Positions 36,461 through 45,479 of a stretch of 64,000 bases of DNA are shown one piece after another. Below the pieces are notes generated by a model, which was not told the origin of the DNA, did not search any database, and saw only the letters and a list, made by a program, of their open reading frames with translations. Each line of letters opens with the position of its first letter. Position 1 is the first letter of the stretch. Position numbers and translations under genes: made by a program. This stretch comes from Salegentibacter holothuriorum (GTDB taxonomy: Bacteria; Bacteroidota; Bacteroidia; Flavobacteriales; Flavobacteriaceae), in NCBI RefSeq assembly GCF_900168045.1, contig NZ_FUYY01000003.1, positions 124,001 to 188,000 of the forward strand, in the 5' to 3' direction.

Positions 36461-36654
36461 GTTCTTTTTTCCATTGATGAAAAAGAACCAAAAAATCTAG
36501 GCTTACGAAAATTGATCTAAATTTTTCGTTCGATGTCTAAATTTTCTGAACTCGTGGGAAAAACCTGAGTAAGGAGAAAAAGATGTGTCGCTCAAACAGC
36601 AGAAAATTTCAACGACATCTCACTTCAAATTTCACGATCAATTTTCGATAGGCC
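36461..36654. repeat. ~195-bp dispersed repeat element, copy 2 (inverted relative to copy 1)
   Basis: Reads GTTCTTTTTTCCATTGATGA at its left end and CGATCAATTTTCGATAGGCC at its right end, the reverse complement of the ends of 8500-8695. It lies in the 930-bp gap 36236-37165. The part before it (36236-36460) has no gene. Confidence 0.65.
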
Positions 36655-36774
36655 ACTTAATTTTCAACTTAGTCTTTATAACTACGTAACGTTCTATTAA
36701 ATAAAAACTATCTCTGTCAATGCTAGCCTTTATATTTATTTTACTTCGTTCCCTAACAACTATTTCCCGTTTAC

Positions 36775-36997
36775 CGTCATTACGAGAAGGCTACAGCCGA
36801 CGAAGTAATCTGTTGTTTTAATTCAGGAATTTGTCTCTAAGAAATGATTTATTCTTCCAAACAAGACCCCCTACCAACTACCAAGCACTTCGATCCCTTC
36901 GTCCACGCTCAGGGCAAGCTCTTGGGCTCAGCTAAAGCTGCGCTTAGGACAGGCACATCGATTCCTTCGCAGCCGGCTCAGTGTGACACCCCGTTTT
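36775..36997. repeat. Dispersed palindrome fragments upstream of neuB
   Basis: 36775-36812 carries GTCATTACGAGAAGGCTACA and CGACGAAGTAATCTG, a member of the CGTCATTACGAG family. 36880-36997 carries AAGCACTTCGATCCCTTCG and GCCGGCTCAGTGTGACACC, the inverted relative of the units at 10843-11169. Neither encodes a protein. Confidence 0.55.
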
Positions 36998-37060
36998 GAT
37001 GGAATTTGATAACCCAGCCCTCCAGGGAAGCCTAAGCCTAATCTCTAATTTACGAATTGA

Positions 37061-37137
37061 CGAATCCCGAACTAACCAATCAACCAATCACCAATCACCA
37101 ATTAACTAGTTAACTAAATAACCAACCAAATTAATTA
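37061..37137. repeat. Heptanucleotide array (11 units) upstream of neuB
   Basis: CGAATCC, CGAACTA, ACCAATC, AACCAAT, CACCAAT, CACCAAT, TAACTAG, TTAACTA, AATAACC, AACCAAA, TTAATTA at constant 7-nt spacing, ending 28 bases before the neuB ATG. Confidence 0.65.
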
Positions 37138-37165
37138 ACTTGCTTCTAAAATCTGAAAACTACTT

Positions 37166-38170
37166 ATGTTTATAATCGCTGAAATTGGGCAGGCCCACGA
37201 AGGAAGTCTTGGAATGGCTTTATCCTACATAGATGCACTCGCAGAAACCGGGGTAGACGCCGTTAAATTCCAGATGCATATTGCAGTGGCCGAAAGCAGT
37301 GAATTTGAACCTTTCCGGGTAAAGTTTAGCGAGCAGGACAAAACTCGTTTCGATTACTGGAAGCGGATGGAGTTTTCCCCTGAGGATTGGAAAAAAATAA
37401 AGACTAGATGTGAGCAAAAGGACGTGGAATTTCTGGCTTCCCCTTTTAGCAATGCGGCAGTGGATCTTCTGGAAGATCTGGGCGCGAAGAGATATAAGAT
37501 CGGATCGGGAGAGGTTAGTAATTTCCTTCTTTTGGAAAGAGTAGCCCAAACCGGGAAACCGGTGATTCTCTCTTCAGGAATGAGCTCTTTTGAAGAAATG
37601 GACCAATCTGTTAATTTTCTAAGAAAAAGACAAGTGGGATTCTCCATCCTCCAATGCACCACTGCTTATCCCACTAAATCTAAAGAATACGGACTTAATA
37701 TTATCGGAGAGCTTAAGGAGCGCTACGGCGTTCCCATAGGTTATTCCGATCATTCTGCAAAAATAGAAACCTGCATTGCAGCAACTGCTCTGGGTGCTGA
37801 GATCCTTGAGTTTCACGCAGTCTTCGACCGCCGCAGCTTTGGTCCGGATGCCACGTCTTCCCTGGAGATCGATGAGATCAAAAACCTGGTGCAGGCGGTA
37901 AGAAATATTGAAATTTCTCTTGAACACCCGGTTGATAAAACAGACAATTCCCGGTATAAAGAGCTAAAGGATATTTTTGAAAAATCTTTAGCCGTAAATA
38001 AAGACCTGCCTGCAGGCCACAAATTGACTTTCAATGATCTCGAAGCGAAAAAGCCTAAAGGCGTTGGCATTGATGCTTCAAAATCCGAACAGCTAATAGG
38101 GCAGGAGTTAAAGAGAGAAATGAAGCAATGGGAGTTTTTAAATAGGGAAGATGTTGGGGTTAGCCTGTAA
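37166..38170 (+). CDS. neuB: N-acetylneuraminate (sialic acid) synthase
   Basis: 334 aa. IAEIGQAHEGSLGMALSYID, AVKFQMHIAVAESSE, EFLASPFSNAAVDLLEDLG, YKIGSGEVSNFLLLERVAQT, PVILSSGMSSFEEMDQSVNF, QCTTAYPTKSKEYGLNII and IGYSDHSAKIETCIAATALG are the NeuB TIM-barrel signature. The C-terminal SAF/antifreeze-like domain follows (VNKDLPAGHKLTFNDLEAKK, KPKGVGI). It condenses phosphoenolpyruvate with ManNAc (or a related sugar) to a nonulosonic acid. It is separated by about 35 kb from neuC and neuA and stands alone between two repeat-filled gaps, unlike the usual neuBCA cluster. Confidence 0.93.
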   Translation: MFIIAEIGQAHEGSLGMALSYIDALAETGVDAVKFQMHIAVAESSEFEPFRVKFSEQDKTRFDYWKRMEFSPEDWKKIKTRCEQKDVEFLASPFSNAAVDLLEDLGAKRYKIGSGEVSNFLLLERVAQTGKPVILSSGMSSFEEMDQSVNFLRKRQVGFSILQCTTAYPTKSKEYGLNIIGELKERYGVPIGYSDHSAKIETCIAATALGAEILEFHAVFDRRSFGPDATSSLEIDEIKNLVQAVRNIEISLEHPVDKTDNSRYKELKDIFEKSLAVNKDLPAGHKLTFNDLEAKKPKGVGIDASKSEQLIGQELKREMKQWEFLNREDVGVSL

Positions 38171-38290
38171 TCTTTAGACGGTAGTTTTTTGAGTTTCAGG
38201 TATGACACCGCGTTTTGGATAAAAATCTTTTATAATATTAGCCATTGTCAGGCTAATCCCCTTCATATGACCGGTAGGTCGGATGAAGGG

Positions 38291-38395
38291 AGTTAGTCAC
38301 CAATTAACGAATCCCGAATTAACTATTCTCCACGCTCTCCACCCTTTTCTCTAAAGCCAAAAACTAAAGTCTCCAGACTACCGACTACCGACTAA
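38291..38395. repeat. Heptanucleotide array (about 15 units) downstream of neuB
   Basis: Units keep 7-nt spacing: AGTTAGT, CACCAAT, TAACGAA, TCCCGAA, TTAACTA ... AAACTAA, AGTCTCC, AGACTAC, CGACTAC, CGACTAA. The middle units are more degenerate. A hairpin CCCTTCAT ... ATGAAGGG (about 38259-38290) precedes it. TACTTTTG at 38402-38409 matches a Bacteroidota -7 box for the gene at 38430, without a -33 partner. Confidence 0.6.
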
Positions 38396-38429
38396 TTTAT
38401 TTACTTTTGTTTGAACCTGAAAATCACTT

Positions 38430-39965
38430 ATGCTTCAAATTGTTCACCAGCGTGCTGAAAAGATTATCTGTGTAAATTATAACGGAACGCCTTTGGAGAT
38501 TGAAGAAACGAATCTTTGTAAGGCTTTTTGGGTTTTAGCCGAAAACTATCCCGATGAATTGATTTGCTGGTGTGAAGGAACCTATGCCCAGGAGTTTGAC
38601 GAAAGTTCTTTAAAGGAAATATTTGCCCACGATCTTATTATGGCCTCCTATACTTTGGAGCACTCTTATTTTTCCGACCAGATTGGGTATATCGATCAAC
38701 ATCCATCTATAAATATTAATCCTGAAGTGCCTTATGGTACCTGGAGGATGAGTACAGATGCCGGTGGTATAAAGGGTGGCACCTTGTCTGAATTTCAGCA
38801 AACATTTGGAAACATACAGGATTTTGGGTTTTTATTAAATGCTATTGCTAAATCTGGACAACACAATGGGCTATTCAGTTATTCAGACCCTCGTTTTTTT
38901 ACTTCCAAACTGAAGAAAGACTATAATCTGCGGCCTGTAGCAGGCGTTTCAGAGCTATTTTCTTTTGTATATGTTCATTATAAAACAGCAAGACTTTGGT
39001 TATTGTTTTGGTGTTTTGTAAAGTTTGAAGGCTCTTTTCCTATATTTTCCCTTTTGCGATCATTGTTTAGAAAAAAAGTTTTTCTAAAGGAAATTGATTT
39101 TGGACAGGGAGGGGTGAAAAAAATAGAAAAGACAGTAAAGCCTTATAGTCTGGATGTGATTATACCAACCCTGGGACGAAGAGAATATTTATTGCAGGTT
39201 TTAGACGATTTGAAAAAACAAAGTGTATTACCGAAAAAAGTAATCGTCGTAGAGCAAAATCCCGATCCTAATTCTCAAACAGATTTGCCGGAACTTACTG
39301 CTGAGGAATGGCCGTTTAAACTGATACATCATTTTATACACAAAACAGGTGCCTGTACAGCCAGGAATATGGCTCTGGAAGAAGTAGATGCCGATTGGGT
39401 CTTTTTTGCCGATGATGATAACAGGATGGAAAGTGATGTTCTGGAAAAATCTTTAATTGAATTAGAGGTATATAATATTAATTGTTTAACCCTTAATTAT
39501 ATTCAACCCGGGGAAACTTTATTTTTTAATAAAATAAAACAATGGGGAACCTTTGGCGCAGGAAATAGTATAGTTAAAGGTACATTTGCAAAAAGGATAA
39601 GGTTTGATCGGGCTTTTAACTATGGCTACGGCGAAGATATGGAATATGGTATGCAACTGCGAAATGCCGGTTGTGATATTATTTATCATCCGGATATAAA
39701 AATTGTTCATTTAAAAGCTCCCAGGGGTGGGTTTCGGGAAGTTTCGTTGCCGCCCTGGAAAGAAGATGACCCAAAACCGGCACCTACCATCATGTTGTTT
39801 ACGGAAAAATATTATACTTCTATACAGAAAAAAGGTTTTAAGACAGAACTTTTTCTACGTAATTATAGTCTAAGCAAAAACCTTAATCCGATAAAATATT
39901 GGAGGAATATGCAACTGCGTTGGCTTAAAAGCGAGAGCTGGGCTAAAAAACTAATGCTAAAATAA
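38430..39965 (+). CDS. Glycosyltransferase family 2 with a ~235-residue N-terminal domain of unknown function
   Basis: 511 aa. The GT2 core begins near residue 240: LDVIIPTLGRREYLLQVLDD, KKVIVVEQNPDPNSQ, TGACTARNMALEEVDADWVF, FADDDNRMES and YGYGEDMEYGMQLRNAG. Residues 1-235 have no motif I recognise: LICWCEGTYAQEFDESSLKE, MASYTLEHSYFSDQIGYID and NPEVPYGTWRMSTDAGGIKG, with a hydrophobic stretch LWLLFWCFVKF near 190-200 that may bind the membrane. The N-terminal part could be a second, divergent transferase domain. It begins a coupled run that goes on with an asparagine-synthase-like gene eight bases later. Confidence 0.8.
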   Translation: MLQIVHQRAEKIICVNYNGTPLEIEETNLCKAFWVLAENYPDELICWCEGTYAQEFDESSLKEIFAHDLIMASYTLEHSYFSDQIGYIDQHPSININPEVPYGTWRMSTDAGGIKGGTLSEFQQTFGNIQDFGFLLNAIAKSGQHNGLFSYSDPRFFTSKLKKDYNLRPVAGVSELFSFVYVHYKTARLWLLFWCFVKFEGSFPIFSLLRSLFRKKVFLKEIDFGQGGVKKIEKTVKPYSLDVIIPTLGRREYLLQVLDDLKKQSVLPKKVIVVEQNPDPNSQTDLPELTAEEWPFKLIHHFIHKTGACTARNMALEEVDADWVFFADDDNRMESDVLEKSLIELEVYNINCLTLNYIQPGETLFFNKIKQWGTFGAGNSIVKGTFAKRIRFDRAFNYGYGEDMEYGMQLRNAGCDIIYHPDIKIVHLKAPRGGFREVSLPPWKEDDPKPAPTIMLFTEKYYTSIQKKGFKTELFLRNYSLSKNLNPIKYWRNMQLRWLKSESWAKKLMLK

Positions 39966-39972
39966 CTTTGGA

Positions 39973-41820
39973 ATGAAGTTTTTAATAAGTCAGAGAGCCT
40001 TTACCGAAAATGATTTCCAGAAACTGGAGCAAAAATATAAGGTTCAGGAAATAGCAATTGGCCCCTACAACATTTTGAAAGAAAAAGAAACCGAAGTATA
40101 TGATGAAAGCGAATGTAAAGCTTTTATAGATGGGTATATACGGGATTTTAATGTTTCCTGTTCGCAGCTGGGACCTCAAATTCAAAGTGCTGTTGACTTA
40201 ATTAGCAAACAATGGCCCGTTCCCAACTCAATAAGTGGTTCTTTCTCTGCTGCGATTATACAAGAAAGCAGTGGGGAGCTTATTATTTGTAATGATGCCA
40301 TTGGCGTGTATCCGCTATATTATTTAACCGGGGAGAAAGGTTTTTATATTTCTAATAGCCTGACCTGGTTAGGAGCAATATCGGAAACTGCCGGAGATGA
40401 AGTGGGTTTATTTCAACGCGCTTATTGTCCTGAGTTTGCAAATATTGGATCCAGGACAATCTTAAAAGATGTAAAGCGCCTTTTACCCGGCGAATGGATT
40501 AGGTTTGGTAAGTTGGGGAGCTTCCTGGAAAAAAAATACGATAATGAATTATACCGGGAACTTTCTAAAAATATTTCGCCTTCAAATTACTGGCAAGCTT
40601 TTAAAAAGGAGCTGTCTTATTGTTTAGCAGAAGAGAAGAACCTTCATATAGCCCTTAGCGGAGGAATGGATAGTAGGTTGCTAATTGGTGGCGTTTCGAA
40701 GAGTAAAAAAGTCTTTTGTCATACCTATGGTGATAAAGATTTTTATGAGACGCGTATTGCCAAACGCATCGCCGAGGTTTACGACGCTGATTTTAAGAAT
40801 TATTCCCAGCCACAATTAAATTTTCCGGAGAAAAAAATTCTTGAAAAATATACAATTGAAACAGAAGCCGTCTATATAAATAATTGGCTTGAAATTTTAG
40901 AAGAGCAAGATCTAAAGAAAAAGGAAAGTATTCTGGTAGGGGATATGACAGAGTCTTTACAGGGAAGAAACTTGCCGATGAAAAAAAACTGGAAAAATTT
41001 TAATCAGTATTATCTTGGACGCAAGGAGTATTCGTTAACCGGGAATACCAGGGGAAAATTTGAAGACTGGAAAAGAACTATAATAGAGAAATATACCGGT
41101 TTGGCTTTCCAAAAGCACATTGATAGACTAAATTTAAATATTTCGGAGAGAAATCTTAAAGACGAAATTATAAAGGATTTAGAAAAGCTAATAGATAGGA
41201 TAGAAGCCCATAACCTTGCTTATATGGAACTTGTTACCGAACTATTTTCCTGGTTTACACATTCCCGGATTCCTATGGGGAAACAAATACTTATCTTAAA
41301 TTCTAAGTTTAAAGCCTATTGTGTACCTATGTCTATTCAAATACTTCGTTTAACTAGTAATATACATCCGGGTTTAAGGGTAGGGGGCAGGTATATAAAA
41401 TCTTTGTTTACTTCGGTAGCAGAATTAAGGCCTGGGGCGAGGATGCCTACAGCCCAAATACCATTTGTAGCTTTTAAATCGCCGGAAATATTCAAGTTGC
41501 CAATTTGGTTTTTAAGATCTGAAATAGACGATTTTCTTATTAAGCGGTTAATGAAGTCTGCCAACCCAAAGAAAAGATATCGCTTGTTAAAATCCTTTAA
41601 TTGGGTAAAGGTGTATCAGCAGCCCCAAATGGAAACAAGATTGCGATCTTATTTTAAAAAGTCTTATTTAGGGGAAGAATATACCAATGCTATAACTGCC
41701 GGGGCTTTGGCGAGAAAAAACCTAAAGCAATGGCCCCTTAGTAATACCAATATAATTAATGCAGCAGCATTAAATGAAGAATTAGCCCTGATAAAACTTC
41801 TTACAAAGAATGAAATTTAA
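39973..41820 (+). CDS. Asparagine-synthase-like amidotransferase lacking the glutaminase cysteine
   Basis: 615 aa. The synthetase half has the ATP-pyrophosphatase loop LHIALSGGMDSRLLIGGV (SGGMDS at residues 229-234), HTYGDKDFYETRIAKRIAEV and ILVGDMTESLQGR. The N-terminal 190 residues have the Ntn-amidotransferase layout (ISGSFSAAIIQESSGELIIC, NDAIGVYPLYYL, LLPGEWIRFG). But the protein begins MKFLISQRAF, not MC, so the glutamine-hydrolysing cysteine is absent. Such proteins occur in glycan loci and may use free ammonia, or adenylate a sugar acid for another nucleophile. It overlaps the next GT2 gene by 11 bases. Confidence 0.82.
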   Translation: MKFLISQRAFTENDFQKLEQKYKVQEIAIGPYNILKEKETEVYDESECKAFIDGYIRDFNVSCSQLGPQIQSAVDLISKQWPVPNSISGSFSAAIIQESSGELIICNDAIGVYPLYYLTGEKGFYISNSLTWLGAISETAGDEVGLFQRAYCPEFANIGSRTILKDVKRLLPGEWIRFGKLGSFLEKKYDNELYRELSKNISPSNYWQAFKKELSYCLAEEKNLHIALSGGMDSRLLIGGVSKSKKVFCHTYGDKDFYETRIAKRIAEVYDADFKNYSQPQLNFPEKKILEKYTIETEAVYINNWLEILEEQDLKKKESILVGDMTESLQGRNLPMKKNWKNFNQYYLGRKEYSLTGNTRGKFEDWKRTIIEKYTGLAFQKHIDRLNLNISERNLKDEIIKDLEKLIDRIEAHNLAYMELVTELFSWFTHSRIPMGKQILILNSKFKAYCVPMSIQILRLTSNIHPGLRVGGRYIKSLFTSVAELRPGARMPTAQIPFVAFKSPEIFKLPIWFLRSEIDDFLIKRLMKSANPKKRYRLLKSFNWVKVYQQPQMETRLRSYFKKSYLGEEYTNAITAGALARKNLKQWPLSNTNIINAAALNEELALIKLLTKNEI

Positions 41821-42787
41821 CTTAATTGTTTGTACATACCGGCGAAGTAAAGCAATAGAGCGGTTAATGCAATCGGTAAAAGAGCAAACTTTATATCCCG
41901 ATGAGATTCTTGTGATTGATGCTTCTCCAAACGATTTAACTAAAAAGCTATTGGAGGTAAAGAAGTATTCGGCTTTAAAGTATTTTAAGGTAGGAAAGGA
42001 AAACAGTGGCTTAACCCGGCAGCGCAATTATGGAATAAAACATTCTAGTAAGGCTATGGATGTGCTTTGTTTTCTTGATGATGATATAGTGCTGGAACCT
42101 AATTATTTTGAGAAATTAATTGCAAGCTACAAACAATATCCTGATGCCATTGGAGTTGGAGGGCAAATAAAGGATGATGTTAATTGGAGAAAAGTGCCGA
42201 CGAATTATAAAGCTCAATTTAAAGAATTTGTTATTGATAATTATGTAAGGCCCCTGGGACAAAGAAATGTGCTTAGAAAAAGCTTGGGGTTACTTTCTGA
42301 TAAACCTCCGGGTTTTATGCCGGATTTCTCCCATGGTTTTTCCACAGGCTTTTTACCGCCTTCAGGAGAAATATATCCGGTAGAATTCTTTATGGGTGGG
42401 GTGGCCTCTTATAAACATCAACTTTTTTCAGAAATAAATTTTTCAGAAAAGTTTATAGGATATGGTCTATATGAAGACATGGACTTTTGTTTACGAGCTT
42501 CGCGATTAGGCCAACTATATGTAAATACAGCAGCTAGAGTAGCACACTTACACGATGAGGCTGGTAGGCCTAATCATCATAAATATGGAGAAATGGTGGT
42601 TAAAAATGGCTGCTATGTTTGGAAATTAAAAAATCCAAAACCCTCAGGTAAAGCCGTCATTAAATTTTGGACAATCCATATTTTGTTGTTGTTGATTAGA
42701 TTTGTTAATGGATTTAATAGAGATAAAAGTGGGTTTGATGATGCCAGGGGAAGATTTAAAAGTCTTATAGCAATGATTAAAAGTTAA
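41810..42787 (+). CDS. Glycosyltransferase family 2
   Basis: 325 aa. FNLIVCTYRRSKAIERLMQS, DEILVIDASPNDLTKKLLEV, NSGLTRQRNYGIKHSSKAMD, VLCFLDDDIVLEPNYFEKL (DDD metal site), VEFFMGGVASYKHQLFSEI and YGLYEDMDFCLRASRLGQLY give a full GT2 core of the rhamnosyl/galactofuranosyl-like type. AHLHDEAGRPNHHKYGEMV follows. A hydrophobic tail (FWTIHILLLLIRFV) suggests membrane attachment. Confidence 0.87.
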   Translation: MKFNLIVCTYRRSKAIERLMQSVKEQTLYPDEILVIDASPNDLTKKLLEVKKYSALKYFKVGKENSGLTRQRNYGIKHSSKAMDVLCFLDDDIVLEPNYFEKLIASYKQYPDAIGVGGQIKDDVNWRKVPTNYKAQFKEFVIDNYVRPLGQRNVLRKSLGLLSDKPPGFMPDFSHGFSTGFLPPSGEIYPVEFFMGGVASYKHQLFSEINFSEKFIGYGLYEDMDFCLRASRLGQLYVNTAARVAHLHDEAGRPNHHKYGEMVVKNGCYVWKLKNPKPSGKAVIKFWTIHILLLLIRFVNGFNRDKSGFDDARGRFKSLIAMIKS

Positions 42788-42829
42788 TGTATTCCATGAT
42801 AAAAATTAGAACTTATTTACCGTAATTCA

Positions 42830-43564
42830 ATGAGTATTAAAAAAACAGAAATTATTTTATTACTAACGGGTACTATTGAGAGAAACTCTTCAGATGTTCT
42901 CGCAGTGAAGGATCCAGGGATAAGAACGCAACAATACCTGGATGCTATTTCGTTCTATTTAAATCATACATCTTTTAAAATTATTTTTGCTGAAAACTCG
43001 GGAAATTCCTTAGCCAACGATTTTCCGGAGTCTGATAGATTGGAGTTTATAAGCTTTTATTCCCCAAAAATTTCCCCGGATAGAGGGAAAGGTTATAAAG
43101 AATTAGAAATTATGGATTATGCCATTAAAAATTCAAGGTTTATTAAGAATGCCAGTTTAATTATTAAAATAACGGGAAGGTTGAAGGTTTTAAATATTAA
43201 GAAGTTAGTTGGTTCTACTAATAATATAGATTATTCAAATAATGGATTAATACTTTCCAATATTTACAAAAGACAAAAAATGGACTCGAGATGTTTTTTG
43301 TTTTCTATAGATTTCTGGCCCTACCTTAAAGAAAATGGAAAGGTAATTAATGTAGATTTTTCATTTGAAAAAGCTTTATGGAAGGCAATTATAGACTTTA
43401 AAAATAAAGGCAGGGGAACATATAGACAATTTTCTCAACCTTTGAGGATTAAAGGCATTAGCGGTGGCTTTGGAATGCCATATAAACATGGCGCTTTGAT
43501 GATTTTTGCTAAAAGGTTAAAGCACTATCTGAACCTTTATACCTATTCGGAAATTTTAAAATAA
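42830..43564 (+). CDS. Protein of unknown function in glycan locus (possible GT-A-like)
   Basis: 244 aa; not recognised with confidence. Visible segments are EIILLLTGTIERNSSDVLAV, KDPGIRTQQYLDAISFYL, IIFAENSGNSLANDFPESD, DRGKGYKELEIMDYAIKNS and ASLIIKITGRLKVLNIKKLV. The last two resemble the GKGxGE...KITGRY motif of several poorly described bacterial capsule/LPS transferases. There is no signal peptide or membrane segment. It lies in the plus-strand run between a GT2 and a GT4 gene, 42 and 27 bp from them, so a transferase role is a reasonable guess only. Confidence 0.5.
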   Translation: MSIKKTEIILLLTGTIERNSSDVLAVKDPGIRTQQYLDAISFYLNHTSFKIIFAENSGNSLANDFPESDRLEFISFYSPKISPDRGKGYKELEIMDYAIKNSRFIKNASLIIKITGRLKVLNIKKLVGSTNNIDYSNNGLILSNIYKRQKMDSRCFLFSIDFWPYLKENGKVINVDFSFEKALWKAIIDFKNKGRGTYRQFSQPLRIKGISGGFGMPYKHGALMIFAKRLKHYLNLYTYSEILK

Positions 43565-43591
43565 GTGGTTAAAATGACTAATGATTAACTA

Positions 43592-44659
43592 ATGCAAACC
43601 GTTTTTATAGCTTTTACCTTAAAGAATTCTTCGGTGGCCGAATTTTTTGTGAGCCTGGCAAATAAACTATCAAAAACGCATAGGGTATTTATTTTTACAT
43701 ATGCTACCGAAGCTCATGATTTAACTCTGGATAGTTCTATAAAAGTTCTGGAGTGGCCTTCCAAAAGACCTACAAAACTTGTGGATTTCCGGTTTTTAGT
43801 GAAAAATATGAGAGAATATAAGCCCAAAACTTTAATTGCCAGCTTTGGAGCGGTAAATCTGTTTATGCTCGCAGGTTTTCTATTAAGGGTGAAACACCGG
43901 GTGGCCTGGTACCATACCCTAACCAGTCAGTTAGAATTTAAGCACCTGCTTTTTTGGAGAAAAAAAGCTATTTATAAATTTGCAACACGGATAATAGCCA
44001 ACTCAGCATCTGCAGGATTAGATGTGAAAAAGGCCTTTGGTATTAATAAAAATAAAGTAGAAGTTATTTCGAATGCCGTAAATAATCCTTGTATTACTGC
44101 TGAAACAAATAGGTGTACACTCGTTTATGCAGGAAGGTTACATAGTATAAAAGGGGTTAAAGTGCTTTTAAAGGCCCTGGAAATTGTTAAGGAAAAATAT
44201 CCGGATATAATATTGGAGGTTATAGGTGGGGAGGATGAACCAGGAATGATGAGCGAACTACTGCAGCTTTCAAAGAAATTAAAATTAGAGGAAAATGTTC
44301 GGTTTGCCGGTAGCCGCCAAAAAGATTATGTACTACAGGCTTTTTCAACAGCCTATTGCAGTATTGTTCCTTCTTATTTTGAAGCTTTTGGATATGTTGT
44401 AATTGAGAGTTTTTCGGTGCATACGCCGGTAATAGGATCTAATACTACAGGGATAGCAGAAATTATACAAAATGAAGCAAGTGGCTTATTGTTTGAACCC
44501 GGAAACCATAGGGAATTGGCATCGCAAATAAATAGATTATTAGCACAGCCACAATTTAGGGATGAACTTTCAGAAAAGGCTTATGAGCAGTTCTTGAAGA
44601 AGTACGAATTAAACCGGGTAATAGGTGATTTTGTTGGGCAATCTATTATCTTTAAATAA
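43592..44659 (+). CDS. Glycosyltransferase family 4
   Basis: 355 aa. VFIAFTLKNSSVAEFFVSLA, RVAWYHTLTSQLEFKHLLFW, RIIANSASAGLDVKKAFGI, VISNAVNNPCITAE, LVYAGRLHSIKGVKVLLKAL, ILEVIGGEDEPGMMSELLQL and VPSYFEAFGYVVIESFSVHT (EX7E) form a textbook GT4. Thirteen bases separate it from the next methyltransferase gene. Sugar donor unknown. Confidence 0.9.
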   Translation: MQTVFIAFTLKNSSVAEFFVSLANKLSKTHRVFIFTYATEAHDLTLDSSIKVLEWPSKRPTKLVDFRFLVKNMREYKPKTLIASFGAVNLFMLAGFLLRVKHRVAWYHTLTSQLEFKHLLFWRKKAIYKFATRIIANSASAGLDVKKAFGINKNKVEVISNAVNNPCITAETNRCTLVYAGRLHSIKGVKVLLKALEIVKEKYPDIILEVIGGEDEPGMMSELLQLSKKLKLEENVRFAGSRQKDYVLQAFSTAYCSIVPSYFEAFGYVVIESFSVHTPVIGSNTTGIAEIIQNEASGLLFEPGNHRELASQINRLLAQPQFRDELSEKAYEQFLKKYELNRVIGDFVGQSIIFK

Positions 44660-44672
44660 GGTTTTTGGTTAA

Positions 44673-45479
44673 ATGAACAGAGAAAGGGAGGAAATAAATA
44701 AAAGGCAAAGAGATTTTTATCAAAATTTTGATAAAAATTTGCCCAGTAAGGTCTGGTCTTATTTTAGAAATAAGGCTTTGAATAGTCTTAAGAAACAAAT
44801 TGGTGTAGAAAAAGATATCTATAATTTACATCAAAGCTGGTTTGGAGATCTTTCACAAAAAAAAGTACTTGATCTTGGGTGTTATGCCGGGAACGTTTTG
44901 AGTATGGATCTCGCCCAGCACTCGAAGAAGTACCTGGGGATAGATCTTAGCCCTAAAGGTATAGCCATCTTTAACCGAAGACTCGAAAACGTCGATGGAG
45001 CTAGCGCTGAGGTGATGGATTTTCTCTCAGAAGAATTCAAAGAAAAGGATTTTGACCTGATTTATGCTTACGGGGTTTTACATCATTTTAAGGATGTAGA
45101 TGAGTTAATAAGTAAATTGCTGGAAAAACTGGCACCCGGGGGTGAAATTATTAGTTATGACCCCCTTCAAACCAGCAAGCCCATAAAGTTCTTAAGAAAT
45201 ATCTACCGACCTTTCCAAAGCGACCGCGATTGGGAGTGGCCTTTTTCCAAAAAAACATATTATAAGTTCGAAAAGGCTTTTGATGTAAAAGAGCGAAGAG
45301 GTGTGTTGGGCAAGGCTAAGTGGAATGCTCTTATTGGGGTTCTACCGCTTTCTGATGAGAAGAAATTGAAAAGGGCTAAAACCTGGCACAGGGAAGACTG
45401 GGAGAGTTCTCTAATTTCCGATGAACATATGTTTAGCTGTATGCACCTGAGTATGCGAATGAAAAAAAGACAAAGCTGA
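44673..45479 (+). CDS. Class I SAM-dependent methyltransferase
   Basis: 268 aa. KKVLDLGCYAGNVLSMDLAQ is motif I. YLGIDLSPKGIAIFNRRLEN, FDLIYAYGVLHHFKDVDELI and LAPGGEIISYDPLQTSKPIK complete the Methyltransf_11/25 order. The C-terminal part has SDRDWEWPFSKKTYYKF and HREDWESSLISDEHMFSCMH. The stop overlaps the next ATG (TGATG at 45477-45481), so it is coupled to the downstream GT4. Confidence 0.86.
   Translation: MNREREEINKRQRDFYQNFDKNLPSKVWSYFRNKALNSLKKQIGVEKDIYNLHQSWFGDLSQKKVLDLGCYAGNVLSMDLAQHSKKYLGIDLSPKGIAIFNRRLENVDGASAEVMDFLSEEFKEKDFDLIYAYGVLHHFKDVDELISKLLEKLAPGGEIISYDPLQTSKPIKFLRNIYRPFQSDRDWEWPFSKKTYYKFEKAFDVKERRGVLGKAKWNALIGVLPLSDEKKLKRAKTWHREDWESSLISDEHMFSCMHLSMRMKKRQS

Noticed and set aside
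38402-38409. TACTTTTG as promoter -7 box for the gene at 38430
   Set aside because: Matches TAnnTTTG, but no TTG/TTTG lies 18-21 bases upstream, so not listed as a promoter.
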